Source: Ascaphus truei (lineage: Eukaryota; Chordata; Amphibia; Anura; Ascaphidae). Taken from it: a DNA stretch of 64,000 nt. Location: positions 13,484,071 through 13,548,070 of the forward strand of contig CM071579.1 in the NCBI GenBank assembly GCA_036426205.1, in the 5' to 3' direction. Of the stretch, positions 26,005 through 39,099 are shown piece after piece. The notes beneath the pieces are model-generated. The model was not told the DNA's origin. It was given only the letters and a program-made list of their open reading frames with translations, and searched no databases. A program made the position numbers and the translations under genes. Within the stretch, counting starts at the first letter, position 1, and every line of letters begins with the position of its first letter.

Positions 26005-26305
26005 TTTAAAATCGGCTAGAGCCGCAAGCCGGGAGGTTTCCCGGCTTTCTAAACGAATCCCCTCGGCGTGCCGGCGTCACCGATGCGCGGTCACGCTTCA
26101 TCGGGTGCGTGCGCGCCATGGTGTCCCGCGATGTGGGGGATGGCGGTGAGGGGTTCCGGGGAACCCGGCGGACCCGGAGAGGGGAGGGGGAAGTACCGAT
26201 CCTCCGAGGCTCCGGCACGCGCACGGGACACCCCGGCGCGTGCACGGTTTCTGTCGCGGCCGAGACCGGGTAAGTGTTAGAATAAACTCGGCCGCGACAG
26301 TAGGT
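26005..26305. repeat. CpG-rich block with a terminal hairpin
   Basis: The block contains many CpGs, and an exact 14-bp inverted pair CTGTCGCGGCCGAG (from 26250) and CTCGGCCGCGACAG (to about 26301). It begins next to the 5' end of the LINE. It looks like part of a repeat rather than a promoter: no exon follows and the surrounding sequence is intronic. Confidence 0.5.
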
Positions 26306-26971
26306 AACTTGACATATTAGCTTTGCACATTGACTATTGTACGTTCTTTAGTTTTGAGACCATATTCTTTCATAAGTCATTGTCATAAATGCCTTTACTA
26401 TGCTCTCCATAGAAGTAAGCGATGTTGTGTCTCTTCACTCAGTTGGTTGCATTTACCATAAAAATCCTTGCCCAATATTTTGCAAGCCTCTTGGGCAGGG
26501 GAGTTTTCAAGCTTCAGCCTCTTCAGCAGAATAATGTAGGATTGTGAACACAAGTTAAATGTGCACTCACATGATACATTCATGATCTGTTGGAGTGATT
26601 TTTTTCTGAGCTTGCTTTGTCATATGAGAACAAACCATTTGGTATCAAAATTAGCACAGTCCGCCAATTTGTTTGCCTGATTGCCCTCTGTTGAATGTAT
26701 CAAAGATTCATTGTAAAACCAGCAATTCCTCTGGGAATAAATAGTTGACATCACAAGATAACTTCAGACATATGATTTAGAAGAGTCGTGCAAATTAGAC
26801 TGAGTTCAATTGACAAGCTGTATGGGGGACTGCTTTTAAGCATCTCAACACTGGTATCAATATCCCTAATTCTAAAGATTCCCTTCAGACTTACAGCCAA
26901 TACAAATACCACTTATAACCAATGGTAGACTTTGAGAGCCTTCCATTACAAGTTGGGCAGGTGGAGGTTGG

Positions 26972-27531
26972 TGTTGGAGATGTGCTCAGAGGGTAACACA
27001 CCAGAGACGTTTTAAGGTGAAAATAAACGTAGACTTTATTAGCCAGTAGCTTCAACGGAAAACAGCTTCATATCTGCAAAACACTACAGCAGACAATAAC
27101 AACCAGGCCTAACCCCATGTAGGGATTGACTAACATTGCAGCAGTCCCTATCTGAGGGCTGGAAGGCTAGGCCTCTTACCAACCTTTTTGACATTGTCCA
27201 AAGAGAGGTACTGTACCTGTAGGCAGGGTGCTCTCCACGTCAGACCAGTGTCTGTGGTGGTGTCTGTGGGGGCTCCCTCTGGAAGGTTCCAGGGACCAAT
27301 GCTGCCTGGAACAGAGTCTCTCTTCCCCTGGGCTCTCTCTAGCAGCACAGACTCTTCTGTGCTAGAGATCCTCCTGCAGTCAATGCTGCAGGCTTTTAAA
27401 GGAGCTTGCAAGCCAGCTGAGCAGGCTAATTAGGACAGTCTCATCTGAATTAACCTGCTCCTTGCTGGGCTCAAGGTCTCCCTATAGGTTTTCCTCCAAT
27501 ACTACTTCAACAGGGAAGGTGCCCTGTTACA
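26972..27531 (-). mobile_element. Solo LTR, 560 bp (minus strand)
   Basis: On the minus strand it begins TGTAACAGGGC and ends CTCCAACA. Flanks GTTGG (26967-26971) and GTTAG (27532-27536) agree at 4 of 5 positions. It carries TTTAAAAGCC (TATA-like, near 27395) and AATAAAG about 65 bp before its end. The start matches the LTR at 25072, so they belong to related families. No internal region is present. Confidence 0.8.
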
Positions 27532-27753
27532 GTTAGACATAAATATTATAGCAAGATGAACCAGGCACCTTTTTCTTACATAATTTCTAGTATATATAAA
27601 TATAATGCATTATACGATATATTGTAACATTCTGATTGCAAAGTAACTATACTGTACATGCTCAAGGCTTTATGACTTCTCTCAAGAATTAGAATGTGTT
27701 TTATAAGTACAGCAATTCTGCAAAGTTATACATAAAGAAATATATAATATCTC

Positions 27754-28933
27754 TGTGGCCTGGGTTCCCCGATTGGCCCCTTACCTCCGCTGCCACTCGG
27801 GAGAAAGGGGGTCATTGTGGGGGCTGCCGGATTGGCGAGCGCATCGCCGGAGCTCTGACGGGAGCTACTGATAAGGGCGCTGTCATCTTGCCTTTGCGCA
27901 CACATGCGCAGTATCTTCCCCTGGTGCGTCGGCCATTACAAGGTTCGCGCATGCGCAGGGAGCATTGCAGCGGCCATTAGAGAGAGCACACGCTGCGCCA
28001 ATGTTAAAGGGGTTCCGCTGGGACAATAGACCCAGAAGGCCACAGGGCTGGGAGTCAGGTGGCCAGGCCTGGCCAATGAAGTGACCGGATTCTTCTGTGA
28101 GGCAGTTGATATATTTGGAACTCTGAGGGTTGCTGGCAGTTGGAGCAGGGACGCAGCTAGGGGAGGTTGTACAGGTGCAGGGGTCTGTGACCCTCTGCAC
28201 TAGGCCAGCGATCCCCTAGGCCCCAGACAGGCCCCAAATCATCCAAAGCTTGTGGCTGCTGTAGGGAAGGCCCTTCAGTTAGGGATCCTGCCCCTTTAGT
28301 GGTTAGCCAGCTTAGGGCCACAGTGGTTTCATTTGAACTATTGCTGCAGCAGTCTGGTACCTGACTGCCAGAGAGTGAGCAACCATCATTACAGAAGTCA
28401 CTCCAGAGGGAGGCATCCCATCCAGCGGAGGATATCGTTGGATCGGCGGATCCCCTGCTTCTCGTTGTTAGCGCGCCCGGGTTTGGACACATCCGGCAGG
28501 TACCGTTCGCCAAATGTGCACCAACACCGGTATAATAAGGCGCTGATCACGCCTAGAGAGGTGGTCATCTTTTGGGGACTCTTATTTGATGAAGTGACCA
28601 AGGGACACCTCTGGTACTGTGGACACAGTGTGGGGATACACGGTGGTGGGACAACGCTCTGCGCGGCGAGGTTTAGCTGTAACCATTAGTATTGTTATTG
28701 CCTGTATGTGGTTTATGGTTATTACTTACAGTATATGTTATTATTGTTATTCTTATAACCTGTGGACTGTTATTAATAGTTCCTGCTCGGGGTTATCCCG
28801 TCCAATTGGGATCCCGTGCAGGTGGAGGCGCTGCCACTCAGTATATTCGTTACCCCAGGCTCCCAGTAGCGGAGGCTCAGAACCCTGTGAGCCGACAGGT
28901 ACCGCCAGCACTAGTAGAGGGAAGAGGGCTACA
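27754..28933 (+). mobile_element. Long solo LTR, family E (1180 bp)
   Basis: It begins TGTGGCCTGGG, ends GAGGGCTACA, and is flanked by TCTC on both sides (27750-27753, 28934-28937). It shares GCAGGGGTCTGTGACCC, GTGCACCAACACCG, AAGGCGCTGATC and the GGTGGAGGCGCTG...GTAGCGGAGGCTCA module with the copy at 39446-40506, in the same order. A CpG-rich part lies near the 5' end. No gag/pol frame was recognised. A 4-bp duplication is usual for class I endogenous retroviral-type elements, but the class is not proven. Confidence 0.7.
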
Positions 28934-28962
28934 TCTCAAAGGAATATGTTTTGATTTAAATG

Positions 28963-28967
<5 letters not shown>

Positions 28968-29000
<33 letters not shown>
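28968..29000. repeat. (TA)n microsatellite
   Basis: About 16 TA units follow the LTR's flank. Confidence 0.95.
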
Positions 29001-29002
<2 letters not shown>

Positions 29003-30585
29003 AACAAAAAAGAAAGAAAAAAGCAGCGCCTCTATTAAGCCAAATCAATAAAGTGCATGAACTGTATATAATAATAAATTATAATAATATATGATAAATA
29101 AACAATATAAACTATATAGTAAAAAATATATATTCAAATCAATAAAACTGTAAACCATGAACTTATTAGATAAATATATAAATATGCAACATAAAATATC
29201 AAAAACAGAAGAAAAAAGAGTATAAAAACCAGTCCTCAAAAATAAGTCCAATAATGATGTGGGTTCCGGTATGGAGGGTCTCCGGCAGCTCTCAGTGTGG
29301 TCAAACCAAGTCCACAGTGAATCTAGGGGGGGAAAAAAGGAAGAGAGAGCGCACGCCCATAGCGTAAAATTGTATTTTAATGAGGGGAGGGGGAAAGGGG
29401 GGTAAAAAATGCACTCACAAGGGTACAATAAAATCAAGCATTGCGTGATATAATCACCACCATCCGGTACGTGTCTGCAACGTCTTGGGGCAGTCCCAGT
29501 CTTGCAGTCTCAGGATCGTACTCCTAAACAGATGTCCAGAGCAGATGGTATTCACTCCTGCAGTATAAGAGTCCTGTAAGATGGCTCCGTGTTGTAGGGG
29601 CTTCTGCAGCAGTTGCGCATGGATCAGTCCGTTCCAGCGCTCGTTGATGACGTCAGTGTCAATGCGTCTGACGTAATGACGCTCCCTGACGCGTTTCGTC
29701 ACTCTCGGGTAACTTTCTCAAAGGGTAGTGTGGAGATGGGGGAGGTCCGGTATTTATATAAAGAGTCCAATCATCTCAATTACTTTGATCGTCCCCCCTT
29801 CTCAGCTGAAAGTGCTAGGTGCTCATACATATGTGCAAATGCCTTAATTCAAGTTTTTTTGAAAATAAAAAGTATTTAAAGAAGCTTGCTGGAATGGAGA
29901 TAAACAGTACATACTATATCACATGAAACATATAGCTCACCATAAATGAATCTCAAGGGGAACTACCTCCCAAATATTATAACATTAAGGTCACAATAAA
30001 TAGGTTCATCACAGAAACAATGTAGAATTTGATTTTAAAATTACCAAATAGATGGAGGTATATGGATCAAAAAATGAACCAAATGGAGCTCCCCCCTAAA
30101 TTCATTCTGGAATACATATTAATGCCAATATTACATAAATCATCACAGGGGTCATGACAAATAGATGACACAAAAATCATATAATATAAACACTATACGT
30201 GATAAATATTTAATATATATATATACTGTATTACATTTATATTCTTGAAAAGGTAAATTATAGAATAGTCCCTTCTGGCACTGTTCATATTAAAAGTGCA
30301 ACCACCGGAAAAAAGCTCATGATAACATAGGAAACCAGAACTGCATTTCCACTATCTACTAAATACAGTTGCATTGATATTTATGTATATTGGCAATATT
30401 TTTTCTCTTTGTGTTTCCAAATGAACACCTTCCTTCAAATACTAAGTACTAAAGCAATGATAGCGCTGACACTGCGGCCGATTTAGGATTGTAGAACGTT
30501 TGCTGTGGAGCAATATCATAAAAATAAGTCATCATTTTAGAGTTGTTAAAAAAAAAAACACTTTGTGTGGGAGTCAGTAATGTTA

Positions 30586-30915
30586 GGCTGAGGTCCCAGT
30601 ACCTCCGCTGCATGCGCGCCCGCGAGACTGGCGGCGTGCTGCTGGAAGAGAGACCGGGAGGGGCGTGGCGGGGGAGTGACGGGGGCGCGGCCACGACGTC
30701 ACCCGGCAGGTTTGCCCTTTTTGGCTGAACCGCCGGGGGGCGTGGCTTAGCGCTCCGTCGCGAGTCCTGCTCTCAATTCTATTGTGAGCAGGAGCAATTC
30801 TCGCCACAGCGCTGCGGCCCCCCCTCATAGCGGGCCCGGCGCCATTGAGGGGAGGGCTCTCATCCCTGCCGCGTACGCCACAGCGGGCGCTGCAGTAGCC
30901 AGCGGGGACCAGGCC
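30586..30915. mobile_element. Harbinger-like MITE, family C copy 2 (330 bp)
   Basis: The ends GGCTGAGGTCCC and GGGGACCAGGCC are inverted copies with few changes. Perfect TTA duplications flank them (30583-30585, 30916-30918). The GC-rich interior includes CACGACGTCACCCGGCAGG and AACCGCCGGGGGGCGTGGC, as in the other two copies. Confidence 0.85.
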
Positions 30916-31666
30916 TTACAACTTGGCAGGTGGAGTGTAGGTGTGTCTATGACTGATATTTTGTAATTAGTTAAAGATGAACACGATAACATGATATCCT
31001 CAAAAGCAAATTATATTATTATCATTGTTTGTAAAGTGCCAACATATTCTGCAGCGCAGTACAAGTGGAGCTCAGAGTTATGCATATTACTTAAACAGGA
31101 TGACATAACGACAAACAAGCGCAAACAGATACAAAAGGTAATGAGGGCCCTGTTCCTGAGAGCTTACACTCTATATGCAAAAACAATGACCAAGATGAGC
31201 ATAGGTTTAAAGCCATGTTATTGTATTGCATTCTTTCCAGACCCTAAAAATAGGTCTTTTGCTAAAGTCGAAAAAGAGGGTAGAGGAGAGAACAAAAATG
31301 CTTGGAAATAACACTGTTAGTTAAATCATACCTAACGGTGGTGTTACACCCATGCAGACACTGTAAACGCCCTTTATCCTGTGGATGGGAGTAGCACCAA
31401 GTTTAGCTATGACTAAACTAACGATAACATTAAGTCCCCACATTAACCTTAACAGACTTTGGTGGATATGACATGTCATGACAACACCTAATTTGCATAT
31501 CCTTTGCATATTATCCCTAGCATCCAGTATTGCTAACGCTATGCTCTTTACTGGAGAAAACATGGCTTAATGTTATGTTGTTGTTGTCCTTCTGAGGATA
31601 CACTGTCACGCTAAGTGAGTTAATGGAGCCTAGAGTATAAAACGTCTGTTCTTCTTTTAGGAAGGC

Positions 31667-32240
31667 TGTAACAGGGTGGATCCCTTGTCACATACTGAGA
31701 TGGGAAACCTGTTTACAGAGCCTGAGACAGCACTGAGGTTAACTCCAAAGCAGGATAGCTGGAATAATCTCCTCAGATAGCTCCTTAGGGGTATAAAAAC
31801 CTACAGAGACAAAAGTCTCTCTGATCCAGAAACACATCCTAGACCGCTATAGAGAGCAGGCTGCATTTGAACTCTCTCTGGTCCAGGAGGCTACCACCCT
31901 GGAACGCTGCAGAGAGAGCACCCATCACCTGGACTTTCCATCCCCTATCCAGCCAGGAGGAAGCCGGGGCCCGAAGGTAAAACTTACCCCAGACTAAGCT
32001 TGTGTTATGGTTGGTTAGGGTTTTAGGCCTCCAACCCACAGATTAGAAACTACATTCTTGGTGTAGTCAGTGCTCCCTATAGGAGCTAGGCCGGGTTTAT
32101 TTTGTTTACCCTGTTTATGCTGATCAAAAGCTAATATTTTATGTTAAAGCTTTGGGAGAAATAAATTCTACATTTCTTTTCCAAAAGCAGTCTCCTGCAT
32201 GTGACTGTAATCGTGCAACTATGTGCACCAGGTGCAAATT
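31667..32240 (+). mobile_element. Probable solo LTR (3' end approximate)
   Basis: Begins TGTAACAGGGTGGATCCC like the LTRs at 25072 and 26972(-). It contains a GGTATAAAAACC TATA-like box near 31790 and an ATAAAT signal near 32160, placing the end at about 32225-32250. No target duplication could be found, so the 3' limit is a guess. Confidence 0.6.
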
Positions 32241-32364
32241 ATTCTACACTATAATAACACATACATTTCAGCATGGAAACTGATGAACTATGGCTGTTTT
32301 GGGTGCTGCTGTATTATGGCATGGGTGCTACCTGGGTGCTACATGGGTGCTACCTGGAATAGAA

Positions 32365-32500
32365 TCAGTGGCAGATTTCCAATTAGGCCCGATAGGCCTG
32401 GGCCTATGGTGGCAACATTTTGGGGGCGGCATACATTGGCGTTTGCTGCCTGCGCATGCACGATTGGCGCTAGCGTCACGCACGGGTAATTGTTGCGTAC
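32365..32500 (+). repeat. Fragment of a CAGTGGC-starting repeat
   Basis: CAGTGGCAGATTTCCAATTA followed by GGCCCGATAGGCCTGGGCC resembles the start of a common hAT-type repeat. No inverted right end was found nearby, so it is probably truncated. Confidence 0.4.
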
Positions 32501-33249
32501 AGCCACACATTTGAGACAGATATTAAACATTCCCACTTGTATAAAGTTAAGACCTAATTATCGTCATTTTAGACCAGATACCAACGACTGTGTAGCACGT
32601 AGCACGTAGCTCGTCGTACACGCAGAAATAATGTATTTCCTAGCGCTACTATCTTTGTCACCGCTATTACTGATTTGCCTATCCAATTCTAAATTGGGCC
32701 AACGGTGTCCTTTTCAGAGTTCGATTTTATCAAATGTAAGAAACAGTTTCTAACATCTGGTTCGGATTTTTAGAAGCCAGAAAGTTACATCACCTTCAAC
32801 TTGACAGATTTTTTTTCTTACACGGATTGAAGAGAGAAAGTGACACGCAGACGTGCACAATTGATGGCATCTCATTATAATCTGTAGACTAGCTTTTGCC
32901 CGAGCTTGCGAATCATGCGAAACTGGCCCTTTTTTTTCACAAACAAAGTTGTGAATCAGTCAAAGCTGAGTCGCAGCCCCAGTCAAAATTCACCAAACAC
33001 TTTTGAATAATAATGCTAACTTCCTTCCAGAGTCCGAAACATAGGATTTTCTGGAGAGGTGAAAATACTTGATGAATCAATTGTGAATTGTGACTGAGCT
33101 GCAATTCTTCGATGAAATAGCGAATTGATGGTGAAACTTTGTGATTTCTTATAAAAATAAAAATTTACTTCTGCAAACTGGTCCACCAGGAATCGATTTT
33201 GGTTAAAAAAAAAAACGTCTGTGAAGGCATTTTGGACGATTTCTCTAAT

Positions 33250-33461
33250 AACAAAAGACAGAGAAGCCCAATGCTACATCCAATGTGACAAAAATACAGT
33301 GAAATACTTATATATTCTCTTGAATAAGGGTCATTTGGGGTCATTTCATTAAACCCAAGGGACAAGGGTTAAACTAAATGACCCTTATTCAAGAGAATAT
33401 ATTTTTGTCACGTGTATTTTTGTCACATTGGATGTAGCATTGGGCTTTTCTATCTTTTGTT
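33250..33461. repeat. Fold-back element, family D (212 bp)
   Basis: The left arm AACAAAAGACAGAGAAGCCC, then CAATGCTACATCCAATGTGA, is repeated inverted on the right (TCACATTGGATGTAGCATTG, then GGGCTTTTCTATCTTTTGTT). The arms are about 80-90 bp each and continue inward through AATGACCCTTATTCAAGAGA. A one-armed relative lies at 12871-12968. Confidence 0.8.
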
Positions 33462-33497
33462 GTATACATTTGGCCACGCTCAGTAGCATTCCTATTG

Positions 33498-33532
<35 letters not shown>

Positions 33533-33688
33533 CAGTGTTCGACAAACCTATACATTTGCACGCCCCGGGCGAGTGGATTTAACATCGTGGCGAGCTCCTA
33601 TTGGCCCAAGCAACACACGTGTGGTACTAGGTGGCGAGTAGATTTTTTTGTTCGGTGAGTAGATTTTTTGGTGATTTGTCGACCACTG
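33533..33688. mobile_element. Small TIR element in a TA-rich target, copy 1 (156 bp)
   Basis: Begins CAGTGTTCGACAAA and ends TTTGTCGACCACTG, a 14-bp inverted pair with one difference. Both sides are (TA)n runs, so the duplication cannot be read. It shares GTACTAGGTGGCGAGTAGAT with the copy at 41039-41192. CAGTG ends suggest hAT. Confidence 0.75.
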
Positions 33689-34919
33689 CATATATATATA
33701 TATATCTATGAATGATGTGGTGGTTTTGGGGTTCTGACCTTGCTGGGATTGTGTTTATTAATTTGATTTCTCTAATAATCAACCTCCTCCCTAACTCCTG
33801 CTTTTGACACTCCCCAAATCACAACCTGGTGCACATGGCATAAAAATTGGAACAAACAAACTTATCAATAATGGCGCTCTAGGATAACGAAATATAATAC
33901 AACCTGCCTAAAGCCAAATCTTACTGTGTGTAGTAAAAAGTGATACCAATACAAACAGGTATGGATGCCGCTATAACCCAGCGGAGGATCCTTCTCACGA
34001 TCCCATGCAGAGTGAAGAGGTGTAGGTCATCGGGAAGCGCAAACCATGTAAAACAGAAAAATAATCTGATAGTGCAGTATACGTGATAAATAGTAAATTA
34101 ATGTAAATGCAGGAGTCTGTGTGCAAAATACTCACAAACATATAGTGAGTGATAATCACATAAAGGTATTGGAATACAGTGGAATACAGTGAAGCACAGA
34201 AGCAAGATGTACAGTAAATGACCGTATTTGCATCACGTTGGGTCCACACTTGCCTTGGTACTGTACATCGTATCCTGAATGTAAATGGAGCAGGTACTGT
34301 ATAGTGATTAAGGCTTGGAATTACATTGTTAGATAATTGGAGCTACATATTAAGGGTTGCAAGTTGGCGTAAAATTGATGCACAGACATCACAAATTATA
34401 TTGCGCTCGTACGTATCTATGTACGAACCTTTTTTTCCCCCCTATTGTGCATCTTAAGCATCACAAAATGCTTTTAGTCGGGTATATTGACGCCAACAAA
34501 TGGGGTGTGCATGAAACAAAAAATTGTATCTGTGTGCCAAAAAATTGTTTCACCTGCATCAAAATTGTCCACCAAGTTGAACATAGCATCAAGCCTAAAA
34601 AGTCTGTTTATATTGTTAGCGCAGAATGAAGTTGTTATGGGCAGTATAATATTTTTGACGCTTAACAGATGTTTCATTATATAGATGAACAAAATGGATT
34701 AATTTCAAAGTATGGTTAATATAAATAATATTACACTAATCATTTTTATTTACTAGCTATAAATAAATAAAAATACACGTAATTCAGTTTACTTTAACTG
34801 GTATTAATCAAGTATTCATCATGACATAATGCGTCAAACTTATTTTCAAGCAGCAAACTATGCATCATACTGTAGGCAAATTGTAAATATACAACACAAG
34901 CAAATTACAAATGAAAGGA

Positions 34920-35732
34920 GGCAAAATTAAGTCGAATGGAGAAGGATTTAGGAGTGATTTTGCAGACACCACGCTTGGCAATAGTGCCCAATGTCAGGAA
35001 GTAGCTGCAAAGGCAAATACTCTTATCTCGTATTAAATGTGGTATGGATGGAAGGGAAGTAAGCATAATTATGCCACTGTATAAAGCATTAGTAAGACCA
35101 CACCTTGAATATGGAGTACAGTTTTGGGCACCACTCCATAAAAAAAAACCATTATGGAACTAGAAAAGGTGCATTCATATTATTAAAGGGGATGGAAAAT
35201 CTGATTTGTGAGGAGAGGCTAGCTAAACAATATTTGTTTACATTAGAAAAGAGGCATCTAAGAGGGGACATGATAACTATATACAAATATATTCAGGGAC
35301 AATATAAGGAGCTTTCAAAAGAACTATTCATCACAAGGGCAGTACAAACGACACCGGGTCCTCCCTTAAGGTTTGAGGAAAGGAGATTTCACCAGCAACA
35401 AAGGAAAGGGTTCTTTACAGTAAGGGCAGTTACAATGTGGAATTCTTTACCCATGGAGACTGTGATGGCAGATACAATAGATATGTTGGGAAGGACGTTG
35501 ATCCAGGGAGTAATCTGATTGCCAACTTGGAATCAGGAAGGAATTTATTTTCCCTTTATGAGATGCATTAGATGATGTTTCACTGAGGTTTTTTTGTTTG
35601 CCTTCCTGTGGATAAAAAAATACTGTCAATACAGATGTAGGATAAGTATATGTCGTCTAAATTTAGCACAGGTTGACTTGATTAACGCATGTCTTTTTTC
35701 AACCATCTACTATGTAACTATGTAAATATGTA
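34920..35732 (+). mobile_element. CR1-type LINE 3' end, copy 2
   Basis: The translation has the CR1 RT C-terminal signature: [15 protein letters not shown] near 35090-35130, then GMENLICEERLAK, LEKRHLRGDMITIYKYIQGQ and AVTMWNSLPMETVMAD. It needs at least one frameshift, near the A-run at 35142-35149. The 3' end CTACTATGTAACTATGTAA matches the copy at 13606-14066. The 5' part is missing. Confidence 0.9.
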
Positions 35733-37292
35733 GAACGCATATTTTATGAAGGTTTCTGCTACATTTAAAACAAAAATGTTGACGCACGAAGAAAAAAATT
35801 CTAATTTGATTTTACTGCCCAGTTTATTTTTCTCTGTTCAGTGCAATATATAATATAAATAGTAGAAAATAATATAATGCTATTACTAAATGCATAACCT
35901 TACTGTGGATACTGTAGACTTCTATCTAGAACACATTTATCTTGATTATATTAGTAATGGAATCCTTTTCTTTTAAGCAATATCTTAAAGCCGTGCTATC
36001 AAAAATTGTAGCACAAATTGCTACATTTCATATAGTAAAGTCATATAAACGGAGGCTCAGAGAGGTAAACCGTTAGAGAGATGCTTTACTCTAGCTTATC
36101 TCATTATATGGTAACGGCTACATCCAGGAATTTGAATTCATTCATAATTTCTATTTGAGGTTTCCACTGACGGGACATCTGCAGACTTGTTATTAATATT
36201 TCATAAATCAGGCCTGACTGTTAATTCATTTGGGAGCAACATATTCATATCCTATTACGCTTTTTATCAGCAATGCCAAAAAAAAGCACTTTTTATTTCT
36301 TTTATTTAAAAAAAGATAGATTATGGCATTTAACCTTTTTCCTGTTTGAGTGATCAGAAACTCTTTTATTACTAATGTTAGCGTTTAGAGTTATTTTCAT
36401 TAGCCTGAGGACAAATACATTGCAGGATAAAAAATTGAGATGTACAGTATGTACTCTTACTCGTTTCAGAAAGAATCACAGATTCTTCCAATAACTTGTG
36501 CATCAAAATAGTAATAAGCACTTTATACTGAAAAGGTGAATTTCCGGTAGTTTATCATTTTTCTTGTTTACTGTGTGTAATTTAATTTTTTTTGTTTAGT
36601 CTGTAAGAAATCATGACGCCTCCAGGATTGAAAGACTTTATATCAAGGCAATTTTTTTAAATTTGTTTTTTTTGCAATCTCACTAATTAATCAGCATATT
36701 GTACAAAAAGACCACAGTTTCAAAAATGTTAGCCAGAGAATAAGTGCAATATCTCTAACTGGGATACCTACTAAAGAATTAGGGCCATATTTACTAAATG
36801 ATGCTATGCCATAAGACACTTTACCAGTCCATTCCCGTGTGTAGAATGTTACATCTTCCGGCGCTGGGGGTATTTTATGATGAAGCATAATTTGGGTTGA
36901 TTTTTTACAGAATTGGAACCTCTGGGCCCAGAGCTGAACCACGTTATTTTTAGCTCTTGGGACCCCCGGCTCCCAAAATAACTTCCCGTTTTAGTTGTCG
37001 TTTTACTTCTTGGATTTTTAACGATGGCAGCCATAGGCGTCCGTTGGGGCTTCTTAGGCTGAAGACCCGCTGCACGCGCCCGCACAGCCGTCTTGCTTGC
37101 CGGCGGCGCGTGCAAATCACTGTGCCGCGATCTGCGGTGAACTTTTTTTGGGTCGGGGGGGCGTGGCCATTGAGCCCAGGGGAGGGGTGGAGGAGGTAAT
37201 GGGTCGGCAGGAGAGGGAAGAGGGGGGGGTGTGGGTCCGGGAGGAGGAGGGTGGTTTGGTGATACAAGGGGGCAGATTGATCGGGATGTAAA

Positions 37293-37319
37293 GTCGTCGT
37301 CGTCGTCGTCGTCGTCGTC
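37293..37319. repeat. (GTC)9 trinucleotide repeat
   Basis: Nine GTC units are followed by an AC/AT-rich stretch. It encodes a poly-Asp run in a spurious minus-strand frame. Confidence 0.95.
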
Positions 37320-37359
37320 CCCAGGGCTGTGCGAAACAGACACAACACAAACAAAACAC

Positions 37360-37478
37360 AACACATACACACACATATATATATATACACATATACACAT
37401 ATATATATATATATATACACATATATATATATATTCACATATACACATACACACACACATATATATATATACACATAT

Positions 37479-37529
<51 letters not shown>

Positions 37530-37530
37530 A

Positions 37531-37563
<33 letters not shown>

Positions 37564-37640
37564 TACACACACACATATATATACACATATATATATATAC
37601 ACATATACACATACACACACACATATACTATAACTAGTGA
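37360..37640. repeat. Compound (TA)n/(CA)n microsatellite
   Basis: Blocks of ATATATAT and ACACATATACACA alternate. The open frames of 100-270 codons on both strands here are only repeat translations. Confidence 0.95.
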
Positions 37641-39059
37641 ACACATATACACATTCATAAAATATCATATATAGGTGAGTAGTTAGTATAAGTAGTACCA
37701 TATACACGACATATAATACTAAAATATTAGGGGAAAAAAAATAATAAATACAACTATACACATACACACAACTATAAGGTTCACATATATTATAAAATCT
37801 CACGAAAATATACACACACACATATACTATATATAGGGGTTGGGTATACACATATAACCGATTAACCAACAATATATATAGTATGTTATATATTACTATG
37901 ACACAAACACACACACATATCATATGATATCAATATACACATCATAAATATACTACTACATACACACATTATACAACCATATATATATATAAATTATCTG
38001 GGGGCACATTAGTACAACAATCACGCACGGAAACATATGAATATATATATATATATATACTCACACTTCTCCCCCTACCTTTTGGAGGTGGGGGAAGATC
38101 ACTCCAGCCCCCGGCGCTGATAGGCTCACCAGCGCACCACATGACGCGTCACCGCTCGGGTTCACAATCCTCTTGCATCCCCTGGCGGCTGACGTAGTGA
38201 GCATTGCAGTGAGGAGAGACTGGGGCCGGCTCGGGAGGACATCACGGGCAGGTGAATGACGCGCACGCGGCCGCGTGCACCGCAAACCGCAGCGGGTCCT
38301 CAGCCTTATGGGCCAAAGGGATTTGGTGGCCATTTTCTTTTTCTGCATTGTGTCGGAAACAGCAACTAAAAAAAGTAAGCAGGGACTGGTCCGCAGAGCT
38401 AAAAATGACTCCGGAGAACCTCCCATTTGAATTCTGTAAAAAAAAGTAAGAGGGATTGCTGCTTTATTCTTAAAAGTACAATATTGTGTTAAATTCCTGA
38501 GTGGCAGCTTGTGTTTCATTTATTTTCAGATTGTTAAATCCCTGCTAGCTAAGAAAGAGTTAAACACATTTGAACTAGCCCAAAAATAATCTTTTTTTTA
38601 TTTTATTTTTTTTAAAGCAGATCCCATTTAGTTAACTAATTTGGAAAAAGAAAACCTCTAAAAGTATTTCTTTCTCTCTTATTTCACAACACCACTGAAA
38701 CGGAGTACCCCTGAGGTTTTCATAGAAGTGAACCTGACGGGATTGTTGCAGCGTGACATCATGTGTTTCACTCACACTTTCACATCCTGTATTAAACCAC
38801 ATGCATCGACATCAACGAGACAAGACTGTATAAGAAGGGCAACAGGGGAACGATTTTGGTGATATTTGAGAGCAGTGGTTGTGGGCACTGCTGTTTCAGA
38901 GGAACGCTGGACATTTTATACTATGTCAACAGAATTCAGCCTTTCCACATGGAAATCTAATTATTTCTGAATGATCTACTGCATCACAAACAGAGAGAGA
39001 GTCGAGTCATTAAAACGAGCTTTGCCTTAAAAAAATAAATATATATATATATTCTCCCC

Positions 39060-39079
39060 CCCCCCCCCCCCCCCCCCAC
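39060..39079. repeat. Poly-C tract
   Basis: An uninterrupted run of about 20 C follows a (TA)n run and CTCC. It may be length-variable or an assembly-sensitive spot. Confidence 0.9.
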
Positions 39080-39099
39080 TCACTCTAGGTGGAAAGCAG

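Larger units (their letters stand above)
36900..38450. mobile_element. Long imperfect inverted-repeat element with microsatellite core
   Basis: The left end (from about 36903) reads TTTTTTACAGAATT, with TTATTTTTAGCTCT further in. The right end read in reverse gives TTTTTTTTACAGAATT and then CATTTTTAGCTCT with similar spacing, suggesting long degenerate terminal inverted repeats. CpG-rich parts lie just inside each end (37000-37260, 38090-38300). The core is TA/CA microsatellite and AT-rich sequence. No coding potential was recognised. Confidence 0.5.

Noticed and set aside
26005..26305. CpG-rich block as a promoter or first exon
   Set aside because: It is deep within a GAS2 intron, with no TSS-proximal exon or ORF of note and a hairpin typical of repeats. 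The same caution applies to 9588-9917, 30586-30915 and 49827-50172, which are MITEs.
32365..32500. Complete hAT element beginning CAGTGGC
   Set aside because: No inverted right end or 8-bp duplication could be found, so it is kept only as a fragment.
36849..37658. 269-codon minus-strand ORF with a poly-Asp run
   Set aside because: Built from TA/CA microsatellite and a (GTC)9 repeat. No conserved protein features.
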